Assembly: GCF_012927165.1 (NCBI RefSeq)
Contig: NZ_JABBGA010000001.1
Span: forward strand, 248,001-312,000
Source of the DNA: Zoogloea dura
GTDB lineage: Bacteria; Pseudomonadota; Gammaproteobacteria; Burkholderiales; Rhodocyclaceae
DNA length: 64,000 bases
Direction of reading: 5' to 3'
Shown: piece after piece, positions 8,795-16,332 of the stretch
Numbering within the stretch: the first letter of the stretch is position 1
Layout: every line of letters starts with the position of its first letter
The notes under the pieces: model-generated
Databases searched by the model: none
Told to the model about the DNA's origin: nothing
The model's input: only the letters and a program-made list of their open reading frames with translations
Made by a program: the position numbers and the translations under genes

Positions 8795-9097
8795 ATGAGC
8801 GCATCGCATCAGGTCACCGACGGCACGCTTGCAGCCGGCGAGCGGGTGACAACCTTCATGACCCAGGGCGGGGCCGCCGTGACCATCATCGGCGGCCTGA
8901 CCGTCCAGGAATGGGCCATGGCCATCGGCGTCTTCGTGTCCATCATCGGCCTGCTCGGCAACTGGGCCATCTCCTGGTACTGGAAATCGAAGCACTACCA
9001 GCTCGAGCTTGAGCGGGCGGAGTGGGACAGGCGCCACATTGCGCTGGGCGTCGACGTCGATCGCAGGGGAGGGGGAGATCATGGTGACGGCGACTGA
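8795..9097 (+). CDS. Phage holin
   Basis: 100 residues from ATG 8795. A weak hydrophobic stretch (GGAAVTIIGGLTV) and a strong membrane helix (EWAMAIGVFVSIIGLLGNWAISWYWK) are followed by a charged C-terminal tail (KSKHYQLELERAEWDRRH). Size, topology and position directly before an endolysin match small phage holins, which open the inner membrane at the time of lysis. The start was chosen for the GGGGGC region about 5 nt upstream and because it leaves a short N-terminus. The end overlaps the endolysin start by 17 nt. Confidence 0.8.
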   Translation: MSASHQVTDGTLAAGERVTTFMTQGGAAVTIIGGLTVQEWAMAIGVFVSIIGLLGNWAISWYWKSKHYQLELERAEWDRRHIALGVDVDRRGGGDHGDGD

Positions 9098-9632
9098 AGC
9101 CGGGCCGGCCCCCTCGGGCTTCGGCCTGCGAAAGAAGGTCATCCCTGCGGCGCTGGTCGCAGCTCTGACCAGCCCGCTGGCTTACGTGACGCTGGAGCGC
9201 CTGGAGGGCAACGTCCTGCGGGTGTACGCGGACAAGCTGGCCGGCGGCATCCCCACCTACTGCGCGGGCCGCACAGACTGGCAGGCCAAGGTCGGCACCC
9301 GGCTGACGAGCGACGAATGCCGGGAGGTGAACAAGGCCACCCTGCTGGAGTACGGCTATGCCGTGCTGGGCTGCACGGACTGGAACCAGTTGACTCCGGG
9401 CCGCCTGATCGGGCTGACCATGTTCGCGGTCAATGTGGGCAAGGATGGTGCCTGCAGTTCCTCGGCCGTGCGCTACATCAACGCCGGCCGGGTGGGGGAG
9501 GGCTGCAACCTGCTGGCCTACAAGCCGGACGGGGCGCCGAACTGGAGCTACGCCCAGGGCGTGTATGTGCAGGGCCTGCACAACCGGCGCCTGGCTGAGC
9601 GGGAGCTGTGCCTTGATCGGGGGCCAGCATGA
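9081..9632 (+). CDS. Phage endolysin, GH24 lysozyme with N-terminal signal anchor
   Basis: 183 residues from ATG 9081, with GGGGGAG 4 nt upstream. Residues 19-38 form a weakly hydrophobic Ala/Gly/Leu helix, as in signal-anchor-release endolysins of the P21 type. The lysozyme core follows: Glu42 in RLEGN, Asp51 in YADK and Thr59 in PTYCAGRT take the places of the Glu-Asp-Thr catalytic set of T4/P21 lysozymes, with two extra residues between Asp and Thr. It cleaves the glycan backbone of peptidoglycan after release from the membrane. Several Cys residues (61, 79, 94, 116 approximately) could make the disulfide switch seen in this class, which is an inference. Confidence 0.88.
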   Translation: MVTATEAGPAPSGFGLRKKVIPAALVAALTSPLAYVTLERLEGNVLRVYADKLAGGIPTYCAGRTDWQAKVGTRLTSDECREVNKATLLEYGYAVLGCTDWNQLTPGRLIGLTMFAVNVGKDGACSSSAVRYINAGRVGEGCNLLAYKPDGAPNWSYAQGVYVQGLHNRRLAERELCLDRGPA

Positions 9633-9856
9633 AGGAAGCCATCATCGGATATCTGCCGTTTCTGCTCTCGGCCATCACGATCTGGATGACGTTGCTCGCT
9701 GGGAACAAGCATCCGCGCGCCTGGTTGGTCGGACTCGTAGGGCAGGCCCTTTGGCTGATCTGGATCCTGGCCGCCGGTGCCTGGGGGCTGCTGCCCATGA
9801 ACGTGGCCCTCTGGGTGGTCTACGCCCGCAATCACTTCCGGTGGGCCAGGACATGA
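9629..9856 (+). CDS. Small phage membrane protein in the lysis cassette
   Basis: 75 residues with three likely membrane segments (YLPFLLSAITIWMTLLAG, AWLVGLVGQALWLIWILAAG and GLLPMNVALWVVYA). It starts 4 nt inside the endolysin stop (ATGA) and its own stop is overlapped by the Rz start, so the lysis genes are tightly coupled. Such small proteins in lysis cassettes may be second holins or antiholins. No family was recognised, so this role is inferred from position only. Confidence 0.65.
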   Translation: MKEAIIGYLPFLLSAITIWMTLLAGNKHPRAWLVGLVGQALWLIWILAAGAWGLLPMNVALWVVYARNHFRWART

Positions 9857-10356
9857 TCCAGGCGATCCTTGCGCTGGCCCTGGCCTGCATCGCCCTGGGA
9901 TTCACGTCGTGCTCGTACCGGGATCGGCTGATCGCCACGGAGCAGACCCTCGAGGCCCAGTCCTCGGCCATCAAGATCCAGAACGAAGAGGCCGGCGCCC
10001 TGCTGGCCCAGCGCACCGCGGAGCGCGATGCGAAGCAGGCTGCCCTCGACCGGCTGGCCGCCGACCAGGAGAAGAAGGATGAAGCTGCAACGAGCGAGAT
10101 TGCCCGCCTGGCTGGCGAGCTGCGCAATCGGCCTATCCGGGTGCGCGTCGTCGCCGAGTCCCGCGCCGGTGGGCCGGGTGGTGGAACCGCCCCAGGTGAC
10201 GCTGCCTGCACCGCCGCGCCTGGTGCTGGAGACGCCGAGCCGGCCATCTGGGTACTTCCAGAGGCGACTGCTCGAAGCCTTGGAGAAGTGATCGCCGAGG
10301 TTGAGACGATGAGCGCGGCGTACTCATCGTGCAGGGCGGTGCTGCTGGGGCGCTAA
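9853..10356 (+). CDS. Rz-like inner-membrane spanin
   Basis: 167 residues from ATG 9853, overlapping the previous stop by 4 nt. One N-terminal membrane helix (MIQAILALALACIALGFTSC) is followed by a long charged coiled coil (about residues 25-90: EQTLEAQSSAIKIQNEEAGA and onward), the build of i-spanins. Spanins link the inner and outer membranes and fuse them in the last step of lysis. A Cys at the end of the helix could also make it a lipoprotein. An out-of-frame Rz1 gene lies wholly inside it, which strongly supports the call. Confidence 0.82.
   Translation: MIQAILALALACIALGFTSCSYRDRLIATEQTLEAQSSAIKIQNEEAGALLAQRTAERDAKQAALDRLAADQEKKDEAATSEIARLAGELRNRPIRVRVVAESRAGGPGGGTAPGDAACTAAPGAGDAEPAIWVLPEATARSLGEVIAEVETMSAAYSSCRAVLLGR
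10079..10291 (+). CDS. Rz1-like outer-membrane spanin lipoprotein, embedded within Rz in another frame
   Basis: 70 residues in the +1 frame inside the Rz gene. The start ATG 10079 has AGGAG 8 nt upstream. The N-terminus is a lipoprotein signal (MKLQRARLPAWLASCAIG) ending in the lipobox LSGC, followed by a short proline-rich chain (PVGRVVEPPQVTLPAPPR), the classic form of Rz1 o-spanins. Nested Rz/Rz1 pairs of this architecture are well known from phage lambda. The gene is easily missed because it is completely overlapped. Confidence 0.85.
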   Translation: MKLQRARLPAWLASCAIGLSGCASSPSPAPVGRVVEPPQVTLPAPPRLVLETPSRPSGYFQRRLLEALEK

Positions 10357-10413
10357 GAATCCGTTGCAAATTCCGATGATTCTACGGGCGGGTACGCCGT
10401 TAGAATATCGGCG

Positions 10414-11211
10414 ATGCGCCTTGTCATCCTGATCGTTGCCGGCACCCTTGCCGGCTGCAGCACGTTTCACCCCAGCCCAGCTATCGTTTCGGAGCGATCC
10501 GCTCCCCACCAGCAGCCTGTCGCCCAGCCTGCGGCGTCGGTGGCCGCCCAGGTCAACAGCAAGCATGAGGTCGGCCCCCGCAACTTCGCCAACGCCAAGA
10601 AGGTGCTGCCGGCCGTCTTTGCCGGCCTGGAGGAGGACATCTACTGCGGCTGCAAGTACATCGGCACCGTGGTGCACCTTTCGTCGTGTGATGCCAAACC
10701 CCGGAAAAATGCGATCCGCGCGGGCCGCATCGAGTGGGAGCATGTCGTGCCGGCCTGGGTGATCGGCCACCAGCGGCAGTGCTGGCAGGCCGGTGGCCGA
10801 AAGGACTGCACGGAGAACGATCCCGTGTTCCAGTTGGCCGAGGGAGACCTGAACAACCTGGTGCCGGCGATCGGGGAGATCAACGGCGACCGGAACAACT
10901 TCGCCTATGGCACGCTCTCCCGCGAGCCGTCGCCAATGTATGGTTCCTGCGCCACGGTGGTGGACTTCAAAGCGAAAAGCGTTCAGCCCCGGCCGGAAGT
11001 GCGGGGCCGCCTGGCGCGCATCACCCTCTACATGTCCCAGACCTACAAGCTGGCCCTGAGCGCGAAAGACAAGAAGCTGATGTGCGCCTGGGCGAGAACC
11101 TACCCTGTCGACGACTGGGAGCGCACGCGGGATCAGCGCATTGTCCGGTGGCAGGGGACGGGCAATCCGTTCGTGACGGACCCCGCGGTCCTGAAGAGCG
11201 CCTGCAGATAG
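10414..11211 (+). CDS. Phage-encoded endonuclease I family lipoprotein
   Basis: 265 residues. A signal peptide ends in the lipobox LAGC (about residue 14). The EndA/NucM family motifs follow: EWEHVVPAW near residue 108, with the catalytic His and the downstream Pro, and DLNNLVPAIGEINGDRNN near residue 147, which carries the metal-binding Asn residues. Cys residues around them (CGCK, CWQ, KDC) may form disulfides. These enzymes cut double-stranded DNA in the periplasm or outside the cell. Placed after the lysis genes, it could degrade DNA of competing phages or released host DNA; that role is inferred. It follows Rz after a 57-nt gap and probably has its own promoter there. Confidence 0.82.
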   Translation: MRLVILIVAGTLAGCSTFHPSPAIVSERSAPHQQPVAQPAASVAAQVNSKHEVGPRNFANAKKVLPAVFAGLEEDIYCGCKYIGTVVHLSSCDAKPRKNAIRAGRIEWEHVVPAWVIGHQRQCWQAGGRKDCTENDPVFQLAEGDLNNLVPAIGEINGDRNNFAYGTLSREPSPMYGSCATVVDFKAKSVQPRPEVRGRLARITLYMSQTYKLALSAKDKKLMCAWARTYPVDDWERTRDQRIVRWQGTGNPFVTDPAVLKSACR

Positions 11212-11238
11212 TTTGCCGAACGATCAATCGAGGTAACC

Positions 11239-12216
11239 ATGTCCATCTCTCGCAAGAGGCGATCTTCAAGTTCCCTGGTGCAGTCCTATGCGGCGGTGAA
11301 GCCCTATGTCACCAAGGATCAAAGCATCATCCGGGAGCTGATGCACCCGGGAACGCACAGAAACAAGGCTCAGAGTCTCGCAGAGGCCATCGTGCCGGCG
11401 GGTACTCGCACGGTGCTCCACCGGCACGATGTCACGGAGGAGCTCTACCACGTGACCGAGGGGGAAGGGATGATGACCCTGGATGGAAGAACCTTCCCGG
11501 TTGAAGTTGGTGACACCGTTCTGATCCTGCCGGGCACCCCGCACTGCATCGAAGCCAGCGAGGCTGGCCAGCTCAGGATCCTGTGCTGCTGCTCCCCTGC
11601 GTACTCCCACGAGGACACCGAGCTGCTTGAGGCAGAGCCTCACCTGCAAGAGCAAGAGCTTGCCCAGGACGATGCAGCTGCCTTCCTGGTACCGCGGGAC
11701 GGCGCAGACTCAGGACGAGCGATCTGGGCGCATCGAATCCACCTCGGGCTTTCCCAAAGCGAATTTTGGGGCCGCGTTGGCGTCCTGCAGAGTACGGGGA
11801 GCCGTTACGAGAGCGGCCATTCGATCCCGAACCCCGTTCAGATTCTCCTGCGGCTTGCCTACGTGCCGGAGGTTGAGCTGCTTGCCGTGGTCGGCGAGCT
11901 TCGGGACCCGTTCAACGATCTGCAGCGATCGGCCGTCGCGGCGTTCTCAATCGAGAAGTGGAGTGCCGGGCGTGATCTTGCGGCGCAGCGGACTGCACTG
12001 GGCCTGACGCAGACGGTCTTCTGGGGGGCGATTGGGGTGTCGCAGTCTGGCGGCGCCAGGTACGAGCAAGGGCGAGATGTACCGCCCTCGGCCGTGGTCG
12101 CCCTTCGCGTAGTCTTCTGGCCCGAGGCGAAGGCCTTGCGGCATATCGAGAAACTGAGGGGAGGGCGCCTGTTTTCTGGGCAGGCGTCGCTATCCCGGTC
12201 AGGACACGGCCTGTAG
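11239..12216 (+). CDS. Cupin-domain protein with two C-terminal FWG-type helix-turn-helix repeats
   Basis: 325 residues; GAGGTAACC just before ATG 11239 is a strong ribosome site. Residues about 25-120 are a cupin barrel: metal-site pattern HRHDVTEELYHVTEGEG, then VEVGDTVLILPGTPHCI. Two XRE-like repeats follow. The first (about 150-205) reads LGLSQSEFWGRVGVLQSTGSR and the second (about 235-290) LGLTQTVFWGAIGVSQSGGAR; both continue YE-x-G and end near a PE. FWG-type HTH units occur singly in proteobacterial and phage regulators. Known XRE-cupin regulators carry the HTH first and the cupin last, so this order and the duplication are unusual. A ligand- or metal-responsive regulator is inferred. 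Confidence 0.72.
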   Translation: MSISRKRRSSSSLVQSYAAVKPYVTKDQSIIRELMHPGTHRNKAQSLAEAIVPAGTRTVLHRHDVTEELYHVTEGEGMMTLDGRTFPVEVGDTVLILPGTPHCIEASEAGQLRILCCCSPAYSHEDTELLEAEPHLQEQELAQDDAAAFLVPRDGADSGRAIWAHRIHLGLSQSEFWGRVGVLQSTGSRYESGHSIPNPVQILLRLAYVPEVELLAVVGELRDPFNDLQRSAVAAFSIEKWSAGRDLAAQRTALGLTQTVFWGAIGVSQSGGARYEQGRDVPPSAVVALRVVFWPEAKALRHIEKLRGGRLFSGQASLSRSGHGL

Positions 12217-12314
12217 CGCGTTGTTCAAGGAGTTACCCACAGATTTTGTGGATAGAGCAGGCCTGCCTGTTGGAGTACGCCTCGAAGGGTGCAGCCCTCC
12301 AGCCTCATGCACCG

Positions 12315-12932
12315 TTATCGTGGGTCGGCATGCGTCACGAGCTCAGCTGAGGCGCGTTCCGCCAGAATCCCCGCCGCATCGCGATCTGACTTGCACCGCA
12401 GCCAGTCACCCCAAGCGTCATCCGGCAGTATCACCACCGACCGCTTCTCATCCTCCGGCTTGTGGAAGCGTCGGAACACAGGATCGTTGTCGGCGTTGAT
12501 GGTGAGCATAGTCATGGACCAGGAGGATGGGCCATCGTCGGCCAGCTTGCGCTCCCACAGGCCGGCCAGGCCCATTGGCTTGCCGTCCTCCCGCTCAATC
12601 CGCCATCGCACGGCCTTCCCGGTTTCGTAGCAGGGCTCGAAGATGGCGTCGGCGGGGATGATGCAGAGCTGCCCCCGTTGCCAGGCATGCCGAAAGGACG
12701 GCTTCTCGGCGACTGTCTCCGACCTGGCGTTGTAGGTGCTGCGGGCGATCTTTGTGTCCTTGGCCCAGCCAGGAATCAGCCCGAAGCAGGCCGGCACCCA
12801 GATGCGCGGGGCGAAGTTTGTGACGATGGGGACGAGCGACCCAGGATAGGCCTCTCCATAGGTGAAGTCAGGAGGAGGCAGCGGGAATGCGGCAAGGGCT
12901 TCCCGGCTTGAAGGTCGGTAGTTCGCGCACAT
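12315..12932 (-). CDS. yedK: SOS response-associated peptidase, YedK/HMCES (SRAP) family
   Basis: 205 residues. Cys2 (MCANYRP) is the conserved SRAP nucleophile exposed after removal of Met1. NARSET near residue 68, PADAIFEP near 93 with the active-site Glu, and FHKPEDEKR near 156 with the His match the family's catalytic block. SRAP proteins form a thiazolidine crosslink to abasic sites in single-stranded DNA and so protect them during replication. The gene lies 11 nt behind a small unknown gene, and both appear to be transcribed from a promoter covered by a LexA box at 13275-13290. Phage or host origin cannot be decided from the sequence. Confidence 0.85.
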   Translation of the reverse strand: MCANYRPSSREALAAFPLPPPDFTYGEAYPGSLVPIVTNFAPRIWVPACFGLIPGWAKDTKIARSTYNARSETVAEKPSFRHAWQRGQLCIIPADAIFEPCYETGKAVRWRIEREDGKPMGLAGLWERKLADDGPSSWSMTMLTINADNDPVFRRFHKPEDEKRSVVILPDDAWGDWLRCKSDRDAAGILAERASAELVTHADPR

Positions 12933-12943
12933 GCGCCATCATG

Positions 12944-13264
12944 CTACATCCCGTGCGAAATCGGCAGGCCTGACAGCCGCTGAAAATCCTCGGGCGTGAG
13001 CACATGGCAGACCCACTCTTGAAGCACCCCAGCGCCGTTGTGGTCCTCGTAGCCCCGCACATAGAAGTCAGACGCCTGAATCGAGAGAACGCGGCCATCG
13101 TACAGGACCATGATCGGGGGCCAGACCATGCTCCCGCTTGCCCACAACCGGAACTCGGATCCGTTGGTGCAAAGGTAGCCTACGAACTGATGCTCGGGCC
13201 GGCTGGCCTCATGATCAGGGATCTTGCGTCCCGCGGCACGGGTGCGACGGACTCGGACGAACAT
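12944..13264 (-). CDS. Unknown protein, first gene of a LexA-controlled pair with yedK
   Basis: 106 residues, basic at the N-terminus (MFVRVRRTRAAGRK), with two Cys (YLCTNG and WVCHV) and no membrane segment or recognised motif. The start at 13264 is 10 nt downstream of a LexA box, so the operator must overlap its promoter. Internal starts are possible, but the operator position favours this one or one close to it. Co-transcription with yedK and SOS control suggest a role in DNA-damage tolerance; this is inferred from context only. Confidence 0.6.
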   Translation of the reverse strand: MFVRVRRTRAAGRKIPDHEASRPEHQFVGYLCTNGSEFRLWASGSMVWPPIMVLYDGRVLSIQASDFYVRGYEDHNGAGVLQEWVCHVLTPEDFQRLSGLPISHGM

Positions 13265-13272
13265 GGTAGAGG

Positions 13273-13292
13273 TGCTGTAAAAAAATACAGTC
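13273..13292 (-). promoter_or_regulatory. LexA box (SOS operator) for the unknown gene and yedK
   Basis: TGCTGTAAAAAAATACAGTC carries CTG-N10-CAG at 13275-13290 with an AT-only core, as in the E. coli-type LexA consensus (CTGTATATATATACAG). It lies 10 nt upstream of the start codon of the leftward pair, whose second gene is an SOS-associated family. No other gene has its start nearby. Confidence 0.82.
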
Positions 13293-13337
13293 TATCTAAG
13301 ATGCCCGGTCCGAGGAAGTGACTCGTACTCCGTGAGG

Positions 13338-13605
13338 GGTGTAGCTTTTGGTGTAGGTTTTAAAATCGATGCCTTGAAACCCGCGTCAATACTGAGTCAT
13401 GCACTGCTGCATCATCGGGGTGTGGCGGAGGATCTCGTCCTCCGAGAACGCAGTATTTCCGGAGGATCTTGCTCGGGATGGCGCGCTGGCGCTGGGATTC
13501 GGCTGATTCACGTTGTTTCTGTTGTTGATGTCAAAGCTAGGCGACACTGGCCTGAACCTGCCGGTCTGGTATAGGTTTTCCTGGTGGTGAGCAAAAAGCT
13601 ACACC
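13338..13605. repeat. Gene-free stretch bounded by a perfect 12-bp inverted repeat
   Basis: GGTGTAGCTTTT at 13338-13349 and its exact complement at 13594-13605 enclose about 245 bases with no credible gene. A related direct pair, GGTGTAGGTTTT (13350-13361) and GGTATAGGTTTT (13568-13579), lies just inside. The stretch is between probable prophage genes and guaA. It could be a prophage attachment region, a small non-autonomous element or chance; no target duplication is visible. Confidence 0.35.
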
Positions 13606-13720
13606 GGCTCGGTCTGTGTAAAGTCCCGCCTGATTCATGCCATCCGGAAACTTGTGCGGACATGACATCCGACGCGGGCGAGGCAAAGCTGCGGCAGGCG
13701 GGTCAGCATCTTACCAGCCC

Positions 13721-14104
13721 TCAATTCCCAGGGCCGAGCTTGGTCGTATCGGAGGTGAAGGCCGGTGCCTTCTCCAGGTTTGCGTCAGGTGCGATGACTC
13801 CCTCCGTATTCCCTTTCGGGATGAAGGCCCCGGTTTCGCCTGGTGACCCATCTGTGCGCATGCAAACAACTGCGTCGATGGTATTCGATTCGAGAGTGAG
13901 ATTGCCGTCGTTCGTGATGTCGACACCTCCGTGGTTCTTGCACCACCGGGAGTGCCGCTCGTTAGCTTCGGGTAATTGCCGGGATTGCGGGATGGTCCGG
14001 GTCCCGTCGGCATTCCTGATGGCATTGTCTGGCGCCTGTTGTGCAAAGGCAGTTCCAAGGGAAATGACGGCTGTTGAAAGGGCGGTCAGCCCTGTGATGC
14101 GCAT
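13721..14104 (-). CDS. Secreted or periplasmic small protein, unknown
   Basis: 127 residues from ATG 14104. A signal peptide (MRITGLTALSTAVISLGTAFA, cut before QQAPD) is followed by a soluble domain of about 105 residues with two Cys (RWCKNHGG and DAVVCMRTDG) that may form a disulfide. A TTG at 14113 in the same frame has a better placed AGAGGA and could also serve. No family was recognised. It stands alone, divergent from guaA. Confidence 0.6.
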   Translation of the reverse strand: MRITGLTALSTAVISLGTAFAQQAPDNAIRNADGTRTIPQSRQLPEANERHSRWCKNHGGVDITNDGNLTLESNTIDAVVCMRTDGSPGETGAFIPKGNTEGVIAPDANLEKAPAFTSDTTKLGPGN

Positions 14105-14201
14105 TGAATGCAAGATGTCCTCTTCTACCGAATGGGCCCAATTGAGGAACGCCTCATTGGGGCGGGATTGTTCCGATAGGGCGCCGATGCTCCCCTGACG
14201 C

Positions 14202-14207
14202 TATAAT
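14202..14207 (+). promoter_or_regulatory. Probable -10 element of guaA
   Basis: A perfect TATAAT, 35 nt upstream of the guaA start, in otherwise GC-rich DNA. No convincing -35 hexamer is seen at the usual spacing. Confidence 0.5.
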
Positions 14208-14242
14208 GCCGGCCTTCCCGTTTTTACCCTACGGACTCCGCC

Positions 14243-15805
14243 GTGCACAAGAAAATCCTGATCCTCGATTTCGGCTCCCAGGTCACCCAGCTCATCGCCC
14301 GCCGTGTGCGTGAGCAGCAGGTGTACTGCGAAATCCACCCGTACGACGTGTCGGATGAGTTCATCCGCAACTTTGCGCCCGAGGGGATCATCCTGTCCGG
14401 CGGCCCCAACTCGGTTTACGAGGCGGGTGAGGTCAAGGCGCCCATGGCAGTGTTCGAGATCGGCGTGCCGGTCTTCGGCATCTGCTATGGCATGCAGACC
14501 ATGGCCTCCCAGCTCGGCGGCAAGGTGGAGAGCTCCGGCAAGCGGGAGTTCGGCTACGCCGAGATCCGCGCCCGCGGCCACTCCGAGCTGTTCCGCAGCA
14601 TCCAGGACCGGACCAACGACGAAGGCCACGGCCTGCTCGATGTATGGATGAGCCACGGTGACAAGGTCACCGAGCTGCCGCCGGGCTTCAAGGTCATCGC
14701 CTCCAACGAATCCACGCCGCTGGCCGCCATGGCCGACGAGGCGCGCAAGTTCTACGCGGTGCAGTTCCACCCCGAGGTGACCCACACCATCAAGGGCAAG
14801 GAAATGATCGCCCGCTTCGTGCACGAGATCTGCGGCTGCCAGCACGACTGGAACATGCCCGACTACGTGAACGAAGCCATCGAGAAGGTCCGCGCCCAGG
14901 TGGGCAGCGATGAGGTGATCCTCGGCCTGTCCGGCGGTGTCGATTCGTCGGTGGTCGCGGCCCTGCTGCACAAGGCCATCGGCAGCCAGCTGACCTGCGT
15001 GTTCGTGGACAACGGCCTGCTGCGCCTCAACGAGGGCGAGATGGTCATGCAGATGTTCGCCCGCAACCTGGGCGTCAAGGTCATCCACGTGGATGCCACC
15101 GAGCAGTTCATGGGCCACCTGAAGGGCGTGTCCGACCCGGAAGCCAAGCGCAAGATCATCGGCCGCGAGTTCGTCGAGGTCTTCCAGGCCGAAGCCGCCA
15201 AGCTGCCCAACGCCAAGTGGCTGGCCCAGGGCACCATCTATCCGGACGTGATCGAATCCGCCGGCGCCAAGACCGGCAAGGCCCACGCCATCAAGAGCCA
15301 CCACAACGTGGGCGGCCTGCCGGACACCCTCAACCTCAAGCTGCTCGAGCCCCTGCGTGAGCTGTTCAAGGACGAAGTCCGCGAACTGGGTGTCGCTCTC
15401 GGCCTGCCTCATGAGATGGTCTATCGCCACCCCTTCCCGGGCCCCGGCCTGGGTGTGCGCATCCTCGGCGAGGTGAAGAAGGACTACGCCGACCTGCTGC
15501 GCCGCGCCGACGCCATCTTCATCGACGAGCTGCGCGCCGCCGACTGGTACGACAAGACCAGCCAGGCCTTTGCCGTCTTCCTGCCGGTGAAGAGCGTGGG
15601 CGTGATGGGCGACGGCCGCACCTACGAATACGTGGTGGCCCTGCGCGCCGTGCAGACCCAGGACTTCATGACCGCCCACTGGGCCGAGCTGCCCCACAGC
15701 CTGCTGGGCAAGGTGAGCAACCGGATCATCAATGAAGTGCGCGGTATCAACCGGGTGGTGTACGACATCAGCGGCAAGCCGCCGGCGACGATCGAGTGGG
15801 AGTGA
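14243..15805 (+). CDS. guaA: GMP synthase (glutamine-hydrolysing)
   Basis: 520 residues, the usual length, starting at GTG 14243. The N-terminal class I glutamine amidotransferase domain has the nucleophile Cys81 in FGICYGMQT and the His-x-Glu of [10 protein letters not shown] near residue 175. The ATP pyrophosphatase domain starts with the P-loop LSGGVDSS near residue 229. The C-terminal dimerisation domain ends PPATIEWE. It makes GMP from XMP, glutamine and ATP in the cytoplasm. guaB, often directly upstream in related bacteria, is not there; a probable prophage lies upstream instead, and the gene has its own -10 element. A clear terminator follows. Confidence 0.98.
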   Translation: MHKKILILDFGSQVTQLIARRVREQQVYCEIHPYDVSDEFIRNFAPEGIILSGGPNSVYEAGEVKAPMAVFEIGVPVFGICYGMQTMASQLGGKVESSGKREFGYAEIRARGHSELFRSIQDRTNDEGHGLLDVWMSHGDKVTELPPGFKVIASNESTPLAAMADEARKFYAVQFHPEVTHTIKGKEMIARFVHEICGCQHDWNMPDYVNEAIEKVRAQVGSDEVILGLSGGVDSSVVAALLHKAIGSQLTCVFVDNGLLRLNEGEMVMQMFARNLGVKVIHVDATEQFMGHLKGVSDPEAKRKIIGREFVEVFQAEAAKLPNAKWLAQGTIYPDVIESAGAKTGKAHAIKSHHNVGGLPDTLNLKLLEPLRELFKDEVRELGVALGLPHEMVYRHPFPGPGLGVRILGEVKKDYADLLRRADAIFIDELRAADWYDKTSQAFAVFLPVKSVGVMGDGRTYEYVVALRAVQTQDFMTAHWAELPHSLLGKVSNRIINEVRGINRVVYDISGKPPATIEWE

Positions 15806-15851
15806 GTCGGTATCTGGCACGCCAGGTGCCAGCCGGCAGACGCCTGCATGC

Positions 15852-15876
15852 AAGCCCGCGATTCCGCGGGCTTTTT
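15852..15876 (+). terminator. Rho-independent terminator of guaA
   Basis: Perfect 9-bp stem AAGCCCGCG/CGCGGGCTT with a 4-nt loop, followed by a run of five T, 47 nt after the guaA stop. Confidence 0.9.
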
Positions 15877-15922
15877 AACGTACAGTCGTCGGGCGATTGA
15901 AAACCCGGCGTGCTTTATTATG

Positions 15923-15967
15923 CATATAGATATTGACGAAATTGGCTGTTTAGATAATATCTATATG
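15923..15967 (+). promoter_or_regulatory. Perfect 12-bp inverted repeat before the hipB-like gene, probable operator
   Basis: CATATAGATATT and its exact complement AATATCTATATG lie 21 nt apart and end one base before the start codon of the hipB-like gene. In hip modules the HipB dimer binds palindromes at its own promoter, so autoregulation is the natural reading. Confidence 0.65.
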
Positions 15968-15968
15968 T

Positions 15969-16331
15969 ATGCCTAAAACCGCCCGTGCTCTCTTGCAGCT
16001 TCCGCCGGCAACTGCTGCCGCCATCGAAAAGCTTGGTGCCGACCTGGCGGTGGCCCGCTTGCGTCGCAAGGAATCATTGAAGACCTGGGCGAAGCGCATG
16101 GGGGTTTCGGTGCCCACGCTGCAGCGGCTCGAAGCCGGTGACCCGGCCGTGGGGATCGGTATCATCGCGACCGCACTCTGGCTCATCCAGCGCGACGGCG
16201 AACTGGGCAATCTCGCGGCGCCCGAGCACGACCAGGGCGCCATCGAGCTGGAGGTCCGCGAAGCGGTTGAGCTTGGGCGCGCACGCGCGCAGGCCTCTGC
16301 GGAAGCACGCATCCGGGCGAAAAAGGGCTGA
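15969..16331 (+). CDS. HipB-like XRE-family antitoxin/repressor
   Basis: 120 residues. A helix-turn-helix occupies about residues 25-75 (LRRKESLKTWAKRMGVSVPT, then LQRLEAGDP). The C-terminal tail (about 90-120) is helical and charged. It is followed one base later by a HipA-like kinase, the standard order for hip modules, and a palindrome ends directly before its start codon. It should bind that site and hold the kinase inactive; this is inferred from the family. Confidence 0.82.
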   Translation: MPKTARALLQLPPATAAAIEKLGADLAVARLRRKESLKTWAKRMGVSVPTLQRLEAGDPAVGIGIIATALWLIQRDGELGNLAAPEHDQGAIELEVREAVELGRARAQASAEARIRAKKG

Positions 16332-16332
16332 G

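Noticed and set aside
12233-12255. Two inverted DnaA-box-like sequences (TTACCCACA and TGTGGATAG)
   Set aside because: Each has one mismatch and only two are present, without an AT-rich unwinding element; too weak for an origin.
13332-13574. 80-codon rightward frame in the repeat-bounded block
   Set aside because: No ribosome site or protein-like features.
13584-14198. Rightward frame of 204 codons opposite the secreted small protein
   Set aside because: The leftward gene has a convincing signal peptide; the rightward one has no ribosome site and no coherent protein features.
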